NCBI GenBank assembly: GCA_003164815.1
Contig: PLUF01000043.1
Coordinates: forward strand, 1-64,000
Source: Candidatus Gagatemarchaeum stordalenia
Lineage (GTDB): Archaea > Thermoproteota > Nitrososphaeria > Nitrososphaerales > Gagatemarchaeaceae
Length of the DNA stretch: 64,000 bases
Reading direction: 5' to 3'
In this document: positions 6,870-14,743 of the stretch, piece by piece
Numbering within the stretch: position 1 is the first letter of the stretch
Layout: every line of letters begins with the position of its first letter
Position numbers and translations under genes: made by a program
The notes under the pieces: generated by a model
The model's input: the letters and a program-made list of their open reading frames with translations, nothing else
Databases searched by the model: none
Told to the model about the DNA's origin: nothing

Positions 6870-9473
6870 CTAGTCCACGGCCTCTGGGTCCTCTGGGCGC
6901 GTCTCGCGCTTGGAGAGCTCGGAGGGCCACCAGTTGAACCGCTCCGCGATCCCCATGAGCGCGGGCACGAAGAAGAGTATGACCACGCCGACGTCTATTA
7001 CCACCGCCGCTGCTACGACGAAGCCTATCTCTGCCAGAAGGGCGATGTCCGTGGCGACGAAGGAGAAGAAGACGGTCGCGAGCACGAGGCCTAGCCCGAA
7101 GATTGTGACCCACGTCTTTTGGAGGGCCGACTTTATTGCATCGTCGTCGGTCTTCCCCTTCATGGCCTCCTCCCTGATCCTGGTGACGAAGAAGATGTCG
7201 TAGTCGATCCCGACACCGAGCATCGTCACGACGACGAAGAGCGGGGCGAAGTCGAGCACGGGGAGGTCCAAGGCGTAGTAGAAGATGATCGAGAGGAGCG
7301 CGAGCGAGAAGGCCACGCTGCAGAGGATGGTCACCACGAGGCGCACCGGCGTGAAGGCAGACCTGAGCTGGATGAACAGTATCACGTAGATCGCCGCGGC
7401 TAGCACGACCACCACCTCCGGCAGTATCCCGTTCAGGAAGGACTGGTTGTCGTAGGTCGACTGGGTCGTGCCCCCGTAGTAGACCGAGACGCCCTCGACC
7501 GTCGAGAGCTTCCCGATGGTCGACTCCACCTTCAGGAGGGTGTTGATCGCTGCCTGGCTCTGGGCGTCGCTCTGGAGCCCTACGAGGATCTGGGCCGTCG
7601 CGTTGTTCTGCCCGATATCCGAGAGCATGCCGGCGAGGTACTGCGACTTCTCGGGCTGGGGCAGCGCCAGGACCCCGGTGTAGTTGAAGGGTGACCCGTA
7701 GGGGCGAGTGGGCCCTGTCACCGAGACGACGCCGCTGACCGACGCCGCGGCCGAGCTTATCTGCTCGAGCTGTTTCATCAGGGTCTGGTTGAACTGGTCG
7801 GAGCCGTAGAGGATGGGAGTCTTCGTCGTGACGACTATGACCGCCGGGTCGGTCGTCGCGCTCCCAAGGTTGTCGGTCAGCACGGTCAGCCCGTGGTTGC
7901 TCGGGAAGTCTGGGAAGAGCTTCAGGATGTCGGCTCCGCTCGGGGTGCTCAGCGTGACGTAGAGCGCACCGCTCGCGAGCGCGGCCACGACCACCACGAC
8001 CGCGAACTTCCTCCTTAGCGTCCGGTCGCCAATCCTCCTCACTCGGCTGAACTTGGACTTCTTGACGTCCTTGTGGATCTTCAGCCCGGGCCAGAAGAGC
8101 CTGTCCTTCAGCGCGAGCTCGAGCGAGGGGAGCAGCGTGAGCGCCGCTGCAATCAGGATGGAGACTGCGATGGCAATCGCCGTCCCGACGCCGCTGAAGA
8201 GTGGGACGTTCGCGAGGGCCATGACTATGTACGCGACTACTACCGTCACACCCGCCGTGAGGACCGCCTGGCCCGCCCAGCGCATCGATATCGCGACGCT
8301 CTCCTCGGTCGAGGCGCCCTTCGACCTCTCCTCCCTGGTCCTCCGGAGCTGGAGGACAGAGTAGTCGACCGCGAGACCCAGCACGAGCAGGACCGTGAGC
8401 GACGGGGTGAGGAAGGTAAGCGTCCCGTGGCCGATGTCGACGACCCCATAGTAGATCACCGGCAACGCGATCGCGATGGCTACCCCTCCCACCAACACAG
8501 GGATGATCGCGGCGAGGGGGGCGAGGAGCAGCAGGCCCACGATCGCCAGCGAGGCGATTACGCCCGGGACGATGGTGATGCCGATGACCGGGCCGAAGAC
8601 CTTGGTGATGTCAGAGGTGAGCACCGCGCCACCGGTGACGTAGTAGGTCCCCAGCGACGGGACGCTCGAGCCCGTAACGTCGGCCCTGAAGGCGGCGATC
8701 ATTTTTTCGGTCGGCAGGACCGAGAAGTTGTAGATCACGATCATCGTCCCGTTGTCCGGGCTCACGAAGTTCCGGGTGATCGAGTGCGAAAGCACAAAGG
8801 GATATTGCGGGTAGCTCTCCTGCGTGACGGCGTTCTTTATCCCGGCCGAAATCTGCATAGAGCTGAAGCCCGTGCTGAACGACGCCAGGAGTGCCGCGAG
8901 TGCGGGAGCCCTGGCTGTGAAAAGGGGAGACGAGGCGAACGAGGCCGCCGTCGCGTTAGCGACGAGCGACGACGCGATGTCCCAGGTCGTCGCCGGCGAA
9001 GACCCCGTCCCTTGCCCCATCTTAGAGGCGAGGCTCGCGTTGAGCTCTGCTACCTGGGGGATAAGCGTAGGGATGACCGAGACCAGGAACGAGTACTCTG
9101 TGGAGTAGATGCTGCTCATCCCGGTAAAGGCCCCTCCGAAGGCCTGGTCGGAGGCCAGCGTCTTGTTAAGCCCAATCAAGGCCGACTGGACGGACGACGA
9201 GTACATCTGGTCGTTCTGGAGAACCAGGATGATGCCGTTCCCGCCGTTGCTACTCGCGGAGGGAAACTGCGCGCTGATGATGTTCTGCGCGAGCTGCGAC
9301 TCGGCGTTCGACGGCCCACCGAAGTTGGAGCCGGCGACGTTGTAGGAGACCGCGCCGAAGAACGTGGGTATCTGGGTGCCGAAGATCACGAGCGCGACTA
9401 TCCAAGCGACAAGGACGAGCTTGTACCTCTTCCTGAGGAACGAGCTCAGGAAGTCGAACCGAGAGTCCGCCAA
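6870..9473 (-). CDS. MMPL/RND-superfamily membrane transporter
   Basis: 867 residues. Two repeats, each with one leading membrane helix, a large extracytoplasmic domain (about 40-285 and 510-670) and a five-helix membrane block (about 290-460 and 675-850). Charged and conserved membrane residues are seen in LAVDYSVLQLRRTREE and GVGIDYDIFFVTRIREE, the MMPL/SSD signature with paired GxxxDY/GxDYD. Such proteins export lipids or hydrophobic compounds using proton motive force. Starts at TTG (9473), about 30 bases after a minus-strand ACTTAAATC TATA element. Single gene; substrate not predictable. Confidence 0.88.
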   Translation of the reverse strand: MADSRFDFLSSFLRKRYKLVLVAWIVALVIFGTQIPTFFGAVSYNVAGSNFGGPSNAESQLAQNIISAQFPSASSNGGNGIILVLQNDQMYSSSVQSALIGLNKTLASDQAFGGAFTGMSSIYSTEYSFLVSVIPTLIPQVAELNASLASKMGQGTGSSPATTWDIASSLVANATAASFASSPLFTARAPALAALLASFSTGFSSMQISAGIKNAVTQESYPQYPFVLSHSITRNFVSPDNGTMIVIYNFSVLPTEKMIAAFRADVTGSSVPSLGTYYVTGGAVLTSDITKVFGPVIGITIVPGVIASLAIVGLLLLAPLAAIIPVLVGGVAIAIALPVIYYGVVDIGHGTLTFLTPSLTVLLVLGLAVDYSVLQLRRTREERSKGASTEESVAISMRWAGQAVLTAGVTVVVAYIVMALANVPLFSGVGTAIAIAVSILIAAALTLLPSLELALKDRLFWPGLKIHKDVKKSKFSRVRRIGDRTLRRKFAVVVVVAALASGALYVTLSTPSGADILKLFPDFPSNHGLTVLTDNLGSATTDPAVIVVTTKTPILYGSDQFNQTLMKQLEQISSAAASVSGVVSVTGPTRPYGSPFNYTGVLALPQPEKSQYLAGMLSDIGQNNATAQILVGLQSDAQSQAAINTLLKVESTIGKLSTVEGVSVYYGGTTQSTYDNQSFLNGILPEVVVVLAAAIYVILFIQLRSAFTPVRLVVTILCSVAFSLALLSIIFYYALDLPVLDFAPLFVVVTMLGVGIDYDIFFVTRIREEAMKGKTDDDAIKSALQKTWVTIFGLGLVLATVFFSFVATDIALLAEIGFVVAAAVVIDVGVVILFFVPALMGIAERFNWWPSELSKRETRPEDPEAVD

Positions 9474-9549
9474 GGAAGCAAGGGCGGTCAGACGACCGGA
9501 TTTAAGTCTTGGCGGTTCATTGAGAGGACTTTGGGTGCGGGTTCCGCTG

Positions 9550-10512
9550 TCAGACCGAGGGCTTCCTCGCGGTCATCACCGCTTCCTCGATCTTCTCGGC
9601 GGTCAGGCCGTACTTGTTGAAGAGCTCCTGGGCCTCTCCGCTCTCCCCGAACCTGTCCTTGACTCCCACCCTGATGACCTTCACGGGATGGTCCTCGGTG
9701 ACGACCTCGCAGATGGCCGACCCAAGCCCTCCAAGCACGTTGTGCTCCTCGGCGGTGACGATCGACCCGCACTGTCTCGCGTATTTCCGCACCAGGTCCT
9801 CGTCGATCGGCTTCACCGTGTGCGAGTCTATCACGGCCGCGTTTATCCCCTTCGCCGCAAGGGACTCGGCCGCCCGGAGTGCCACCGCGACCATCACCCC
9901 ACAGGCAAAGATCGCGACGTCGCTCCCGTCCCTCAGGACGTTGGCCTTCCCGAGCTTGTAGTCGAAACCCTCCTCATAGATCGTGGGCACCGACGACCCC
10001 TTAACCATGCCCCGCGTGATGCGCACGTAGAACGGCCCCGGGATGTCGGCGATCGACTTTACGATCCCCTTCACGGAGACAGCGTCGGAGGGCACGACGA
10101 CCCTCATCTTGGGGATCGCGCGGAGGATCGCGATGTCCTCCAGCTGCTGGTGGGAGGCGCCGTCGGGCCCCACAGAAATCCCGCCGTGCGAGCAGATGAG
10201 CTTGACGTCCAGGTTGGCATAGGCGATGATGTTCCGTATCTGGTCGACGCACTTCCCGGGGACGAAGATCGCGTAGGTCCCGGCGTAGGCTGTCTTCCCC
10301 GCGAGCGCGAGCCCCGCCGCGACCCCCACCAGGTTCTGCTCGGCGATCCCGAGGTTGAAGAACCGCTCGGGGAACTTCGCCCCGAACATCCCGGACTTTA
10401 TCGACTCTGTGGTGTCCGCACCGAGGACGACCACGTTGGGGTGGGTCTCTCCCAGCTCCAGGAGTGCCTCCCCATAGGCGGTCCGCATCGAACCGAGCTT
10501 CTCGAGCATCAA
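9550..10512 (-). CDS. tktB: Transketolase, C-terminal subunit
   Basis: 320 residues. Pyrimidine-binding half and C-terminal domain of a split thiamine-diphosphate transketolase. Seen: GADTTESIKSG, the pyrimidine-domain glutamate region FNLGIAEQNLVGVAAGLA, and GPDGASHQQLEDIAILR, followed by the transketolase C-terminal fold (VIDSHTVKPIDEDLV, AEEHNVLGGLGSAI). It needs the N-terminal subunit encoded at 11198-12016. Last gene of the operon: its ATG overlaps the epimerase stop by four bases (ATGA), which points to translational coupling. Confidence 0.92.
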   Translation of the reverse strand: MMLEKLGSMRTAYGEALLELGETHPNVVVLGADTTESIKSGMFGAKFPERFFNLGIAEQNLVGVAAGLALAGKTAYAGTYAIFVPGKCVDQIRNIIAYANLDVKLICSHGGISVGPDGASHQQLEDIAILRAIPKMRVVVPSDAVSVKGIVKSIADIPGPFYVRITRGMVKGSSVPTIYEEGFDYKLGKANVLRDGSDVAIFACGVMVAVALRAAESLAAKGINAAVIDSHTVKPIDEDLVRKYARQCGSIVTAEEHNVLGGLGSAICEVVTEDHPVKVIRVGVKDRFGESGEAQELFNKYGLTAEKIEEAVMTARKPSV

Positions 10513-11201
10513 CTTCCACCCCTCGCGGACTGGGCCTTCGCCCGAAGCTCCCCGATCGCCCTCACTGGGTCAGGTCTCCCGTAGACCCCTGCGCCCGCCA
10601 CGAAGACGTTCCCGCCCCGCTTCGCCACCTCGCCCACGTTCCCCTCGTCGATGCCTCCGTCGATCTCAAGGTCCAGCTTCAGGCCCCTCTCTGCGACCAG
10701 GGAGCTGAGGTGCTCTATCTTGGGAAAGACTCTCTTGTCCATCGTCTGGCCGCTGAAGCCTGGGCTGACGGTGAGGAGCAACAGGGCGCTGAGCCTGTCG
10801 AGACGGTCCAGGGCCCAATCAGGGAGCTGAGTCTCGGGCTTCAGGGCAAGTCCCATCTCCTTCCCCCTCGAGCGAACGACCGAGTAGAGGAGGTCGAAGG
10901 CGGCGGCGTCGAGGACCTCGGCCTGGAAGGTCAGGAGGTCGGAGCCCGCCTCGATGAACTTGTCGATGTACAGGCGCGGCTCGGCGATCATGAGGTGCGT
11001 ATCGAACTTCATCCCGGAGCGCGGGCGGAGAGCCTTGACCGTCCCGGGACCGAACGTGATGTTCGGGGCGAACCTTCCGTCGATGACGTCGAGGTGGATC
11101 TGGTCGGCGCCGCCCCTGGCGGCGATGTCCAGGCCAGCGCCAAGGTTGCTCAGGTCGTAGGCTAGGATGGACGGCGCGATTCTGGTGGGCATCATTCTCA
11201 T
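10509..11201 (-). CDS. rpe: Ribulose-phosphate 3-epimerase
   Basis: 230 residues from the ATG at 11201, which overlaps the stop of transketolase N by four bases. The frame is open further upstream, but that part is the out-of-phase reading of the transketolase gene. TIM barrel with RIAPSILAYDLSNLG, HLDVIDGRFAPNITFGP (metal and catalytic Asp), FDTHLMIAEP (metal His), LTVSPGFSGQ and DLEIDGGIDEGNV (second catalytic Asp) are the full set of family motifs. Interconverts ribulose 5-phosphate and xylulose 5-phosphate. It sits between the two transketolase halves and is coupled to both. Confidence 0.92.
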   Translation of the reverse strand: MRMMPTRIAPSILAYDLSNLGAGLDIAARGGADQIHLDVIDGRFAPNITFGPGTVKALRPRSGMKFDTHLMIAEPRLYIDKFIEAGSDLLTFQAEVLDAAAFDLLYSVVRSRGKEMGLALKPETQLPDWALDRLDRLSALLLLTVSPGFSGQTMDKRVFPKIEHLSSLVAERGLKLDLEIDGGIDEGNVGEVAKRGGNVFVAGAGVYGRPDPVRAIGELRAKAQSARGGS

Positions 11202-12016
11202 TTCAACTCGTTGTAGATGTCCGTCATCTTGTCCTTGGACGGTGGCGTGCCGTGGTAGGCCGGGGACCACTCCATGAACGAGATTCCCTTCCCCTTGACT
11301 GTGTGGGCGATGATTATCGTCGGCCGATGCTTTGTCATCTCTGCGTTGTCGAAGGCGTCGATCAGCTGCAGGTAGTCGTAGCCGTCTACCTCGATGACGT
11401 TCCAGTTGAACGCCCGCCACTTCGAGGCGAGGGGCTCGAGGGGCATTATCTGCTCGGTCAGGCCGTCCTGCTGGATCCCGTTCCTGTCGATGATGGCCGT
11501 GAGGTTGTCTAGCTTGAACTTAGTGGCGGACATCGCGGCCTCCCAGACCTCGCCCTCCTGCTGCTCTCCGTCTCCCATGAGGACGTATGTCCGGTAGCCC
11601 TTGCCGTCGATCTTCGCTGCGAGCGCCTCGCCGACCCCCACGGAGAGCCCTATCCCCTCCGATCCGGCTGGCATCTCGACTCCCGGAATCCTGAGGTCCG
11701 GGTGGCCCTGCAGGAGGGCGCCGAGCTTGCGGAGGGACTGGAGCTCCTCGGCGGGGAAGTACCCCGCCTCTGCGAGGATCGAGTAGAGCAGGGGGGCCGC
11801 GTGGCCCTTGCTGAGGATGAAGCGGTCCCGGTCCGGCCAGTGCGGGTTCTTCGGGTCGTGCTTCATCTTGTAGAAGTAGAGCGTGACGAGGAGCTCGACG
11901 GCGGAGAGCGAGCCTCCGGGGTGCCCCGAGCCGGCCTCCGCGAGCGTCCCGAGGATGAGCTTCCGGGTGTTCCGGGATATCTCCTGCAGCCTCGCGGCTT
12001 CTCGGGCGGTCTCCAA
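11198..12016 (-). CDS. tktA: Transketolase, N-terminal subunit
   Basis: 272 residues. Diphosphate-binding half of split transketolase: EAGSGHPGGSLSAVEL, FILSKGHAAPLLYS, GSEGIGLSVGVGEALA and the ThDP motif MGDGEQQEGEVWEAA ending in DRNGIQQDG. With the C-terminal subunit it moves two-carbon units in the non-oxidative pentose phosphate pathway. The gene follows the PfkB kinase by 4 bases and overlaps the epimerase gene by 4. Order kinase, tktA, rpe, tktB on one transcript. Confidence 0.93.
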   Translation of the reverse strand: METAREAARLQEISRNTRKLILGTLAEAGSGHPGGSLSAVELLVTLYFYKMKHDPKNPHWPDRDRFILSKGHAAPLLYSILAEAGYFPAEELQSLRKLGALLQGHPDLRIPGVEMPAGSEGIGLSVGVGEALAAKIDGKGYRTYVLMGDGEQQEGEVWEAAMSATKFKLDNLTAIIDRNGIQQDGLTEQIMPLEPLASKWRAFNWNVIEVDGYDYLQLIDAFDNAEMTKHRPTIIIAHTVKGKGISFMEWSPAYHGTPPSKDKMTDIYNELK

Positions 12017-12020
12017 CTCG

Positions 12021-13055
12021 CTATCTCCTCACAGGTGCCTGCGAGATGCGCTGTAAAAAGTCACCCACCTCGTCGAACCCTGACTGGAAGTCCGAGATGT
12101 TGAGCGAGACGTTCCTTGCCTTGTCCGACCTCAGCGGACCGGCGATGTTGCTGAGGCAGGCTGCTTCGGTAATGGTCCCCCCGGCGGCGACCCCGAGGGC
12201 GAAGACGCCGGTCATGGCGTCCCTGACGCCGACCTTGCTGAAGAAGTTCCGCCGCCCGTAGATCGGCGGGAAGTTGGTGATCTGTTCCCTGTCGAAGACG
12301 GTCATCCCCTGCTCCCCTCTCGTAATGAGCATCCCCTTGCAGTCGAGGCGCTGCATTATGTTGACGCACATGTTTCGGAGGCTGGTCTCGTTGACGATGT
12401 TCATCCCGGTGGCGTGCGTCGCCTCCTCGATGTTGGACTTGAGGTAGGTCACCCCCGAGAAGTCGAGATAGTGACGCATCTTCGGCTGGCCGACCGTGAT
12501 CTTCTTGGCCTCCTTCGCGGCCGAGACGACGCCGTCGATCAGGACGGGACTGATTACGCCCCGGTCGTAGTCCGAGAGTACGACGGCGTTGACCTGCGGG
12601 ATCTCGACCTTCGCGGCGTCGACGAACCCCCGCATGGTGACCTGTGGGACGTCCTTCCTCGTCTCCTGGTCGATCCTCAGGTAGTGCAGACGGTTTACCA
12701 TTATCCACGTGCGCAGGGAGGTCGGCCTGTTCTTGTCGATAGCGATCCCATTGACGCCAATCCCGTTCCTCTGAAGGTCCTGCCTCAGCCACGCGCCCTG
12801 CGCGTCGTCGCCGACGGCTCCGAGGACGGAGACGTTTGCGCCGAGCGAGGTGAGCTCCTTGGCCAAGTTCGCGGCGCCGCCAGGAAGGAGGGTCTCACTG
12901 ACAAAATCGCCGGCGGGGACCGGGGCCTCGCGGGCGAGCTTCCGGGCGGAGACCTCGACGAACCTGCTGACGATGAGGTCGCCGATGACGAGCATGTGCC
13001 TGCCCTGGAACTTTGCCACAAGGGAACTGAGACCTTCGACTGACAAGTTATCCAT
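12021..13055 (-). CDS. PfkB-family sugar kinase, HldE/RfaE kinase-domain-like
   Basis: 344 residues. Ribokinase fold: LVIGDLIVSRFVEV start, substrate-binding LPGGAANLAKELTSLG (about 57-72), VVLSDYDRGVI, SNIEEA and ITRGEQGM resemble the kinase domain of heptose-7-phosphate kinases (HldE/RfaE). The catalytic anion-hole motif, normally GAGD, reads GVRD here, with the aspartate at D279 kept. Heads the pentose phosphate operon, TATA-like CTTAAAATG about 42 bases upstream. Pathway position suggests a sugar or sedoheptulose/heptose phosphate substrate, but that is inference. A nucleotidyltransferase of HddC type occurs at 18.1 kb. Confidence 0.75.
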   Translation of the reverse strand: MDNLSVEGLSSLVAKFQGRHMLVIGDLIVSRFVEVSARKLAREAPVPAGDFVSETLLPGGAANLAKELTSLGANVSVLGAVGDDAQGAWLRQDLQRNGIGVNGIAIDKNRPTSLRTWIMVNRLHYLRIDQETRKDVPQVTMRGFVDAAKVEIPQVNAVVLSDYDRGVISPVLIDGVVSAAKEAKKITVGQPKMRHYLDFSGVTYLKSNIEEATHATGMNIVNETSLRNMCVNIMQRLDCKGMLITRGEQGMTVFDREQITNFPPIYGRRNFFSKVGVRDAMTGVFALGVAAGGTITEAACLSNIAGPLRSDKARNVSLNISDFQSGFDEVGDFLQRISQAPVRR

Positions 13056-13096
13056 GATGGCCGCTGACCCTCCCGTTTCTTCCTCTCCCGCGACCT

Positions 13097-13105
13097 CATT
13101 TTAAG
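13097..13105 (-). promoter_or_regulatory. TATA box of pentose phosphate operon
   Basis: CTTAAAATG on the minus strand, about 42-50 bases before the kinase ATG at 13055, allowing a short leader of roughly 15-20 bases. Confidence 0.4.
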
Positions 13106-13157
13106 ACTTTGGTGGGCGGCGGGATCCGCCGCGGAGACTGTGGGGTCCTTCTGCGCC

Positions 13158-13694
13158 CTAGTGGTCGGCGTGCGGGGTCTTCTTCTTCCCGTCCTTCTGC
13201 TCGGCCTTCCACTTCTCGTCGAGGAGGCCGCCGATCACGACCACGGCCTTGCTTATCTCCCTCTGCATCGCGAGCGGGTCGTAGTTCTTCGGCGTCTTGT
13301 ACTCGAGGAATCGTGAGCTGGGGTCCATGTCGAGGAAGCTCTTGCATGACTCGAAGAGCGACAGCAGGGTCGGGCCGTCGAGCTTGCTCAGGTCGGACCT
13401 CCACGAGTGATGGAAGCCCTTCTCGCTGACGAAGGTGACCTTGACGTTGCCCTCCGCCTCCTCGCGGATGCTCTTCCAGAAGTCGGTCGAGACGGACTCC
13501 TCGGGGATTTTGCCATCCTTGAGACTCCTCTCAAACCGCTTCGCCCTCTCGGCCACCTGGCTCTCGCTGATCTCGAAGCGGACGGCGATCTCCTTGGGTG
13601 TCATCCCCTGCTTCGTCAGGTAGAAGCAGCCCTCGTCGAGGACGGTCTCGTCTATGGTGTCGGAATCGTCGGTGGAGGTCTTGCCGGGTGCCAA
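13158..13694 (-). CDS. HTH-containing protein of unknown function
   Basis: 178 residues, mostly helical and charged. Residues about 22-55 (CFYLTKQGMTPKEIAVRFEI, then SESQVAERAKRFE) read as a helix-turn-helix like those of sigma-4 or ParB-type domains. The rest (FWKSIREEAEGNVKVTFVSE, ending in a Lys-rich tail) is not recognised. It lies 55 bases after the adenosine deaminase gene and before the pentose phosphate promoter, so it could be co-transcribed with the purine genes. DNA binding is plausible but not shown. Confidence 0.55.
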   Translation of the reverse strand: MAPGKTSTDDSDTIDETVLDEGCFYLTKQGMTPKEIAVRFEISESQVAERAKRFERSLKDGKIPEESVSTDFWKSIREEAEGNVKVTFVSEKGFHHSWRSDLSKLDGPTLLSLFESCKSFLDMDPSSRFLEYKTPKNYDPLAMQREISKAVVVIGGLLDEKWKAEQKDGKKKTPHADH

Positions 13695-13749
13695 CTGCTT
13701 CTCCCAGCGCGCGCCACGGAGGGATATACGTTACCATTGAGGGCGGACG

Positions 13750-14736
13750 TCACTTTATGAACGAGGCCGCGAACGCGTACCGGTTCGCTCTCAGTACGTC
13801 CTCCTCGTTCAGGATTCCGTTCCGGAGGAGGAAGTCGATCTCTCCCCTCAGGTTGGTCATGAGCATCTCGGGACCGTCGGTGTTGATCGTGTACTTGATG
13901 TGGTGGGACTCGAGCGCCCGGAAGATCTGCTTCATGTGGCCGACGCCCTTCACGACTCGGGTGTTGAGGTTCGATGAAGGGCACACCTCCAGCGTAATCC
14001 CCTTCTCCCGCACCATCTGGAGCGTCTTGTCGTTCTCGATGGACCGGATCCCGTGGCCTATCCTGTCCGGGTCGAGGTACCGGATCACCTCCCTTACGGA
14101 GCCGTGACCCTCGTCCTCCCCGGCGTGCACCGTCAGGCCGAGGCCCTCGTCCCGCGCCCGTCGGAACAGGTCCTTGCACTCGGAGTAGTGGAACTTGTTG
14201 CTGTGCGGTCCGGCGATGTCGATGCCGACCACGCCCCTGCTCTTGTAGCGGAGCGCCTTCTCGAGGAGTATCGCGTTCTGCCCGTGATTGAAGGTCCTGT
14301 CGAGGCAGATGATTAGGCCGGTCCGGACAGGGTACTCCAGGGACGACCGGTCAATCCCCCGTATCGCGGCCATCATGATCTGGTCCAGGTCCTGCTCACC
14401 GCCCCTGTTCCTCTTCATGGGGTTGAACCGGAGCTCGAGGAGGGTGATGTTGTTCTTCCTGTAGGCCCCCGCAATCGTGTGGTAGACCGACTGCTCGATC
14501 GCGAGCGGGGACGACTGGATCAGCTCGGTCCACTTGAACATCTGCAGGTAGTCCTCGAACGACTTCACCTTGCGGGGGTTGACCGTGATCATATCGACGA
14601 ACCGCCAGTAGTCCTTCGTCGGGAGCTTGATCCCCTGGGCGTGGGCGATCTCCCACATCACGGCCGGGTCCACGGAGCTCCCTAGGTGCACGTGCAGCTC
14701 GGCTAGCTTCGTCTGGGGACCGAGGAACTGTGGCAT
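13750..14736 (-). CDS. add: Adenosine deaminase-family protein
   Basis: 328 residues. Metal-dependent amidohydrolase fold with AELHVHLGS (two zinc His), a GIDIAGPHSN segment, TVHAGEDEGHGSV (third His and catalytic Glu), DRIGHGIRS and NTDGPEM (metal Asp). In classical adenosine deaminases the last motif is NTDDP; here the second Asp is Gly. Converts adenosine to inosine, or possibly adenine to hypoxanthine or another aminopurine. Third gene of guaB-guaA-add, 7 bases after guaA, which fits purine salvage and interconversion. Confidence 0.82.
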   Translation of the reverse strand: MPQFLGPQTKLAELHVHLGSSVDPAVMWEIAHAQGIKLPTKDYWRFVDMITVNPRKVKSFEDYLQMFKWTELIQSSPLAIEQSVYHTIAGAYRKNNITLLELRFNPMKRNRGGEQDLDQIMMAAIRGIDRSSLEYPVRTGLIICLDRTFNHGQNAILLEKALRYKSRGVVGIDIAGPHSNKFHYSECKDLFRRARDEGLGLTVHAGEDEGHGSVREVIRYLDPDRIGHGIRSIENDKTLQMVREKGITLEVCPSSNLNTRVVKGVGHMKQIFRALESHHIKYTINTDGPEMLMTNLRGEIDFLLRNGILNEEDVLRANRYAFAASFIK

Positions 14737-14743
14737 CTCTCTA

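Noticed and set aside
8073-9620. 515-residue plus-strand ORF opposite the MMPL gene
   Set aside because: Arg/Asp-rich shadow of a GC-rich gene; the MMPL protein has strong helix and motif evidence.
9364-10584. 406-residue plus-strand ORF opposite the transketolase C subunit
   Set aside because: Low-complexity shadow of the GC-rich gene; transketolase motifs are on the other strand.
10509-11420. Extended 303-residue version of the epimerase
   Set aside because: The first 73 residues are an out-of-frame reading of the transketolase N gene; the ATGA overlap at 11198-11201 marks the proper start.
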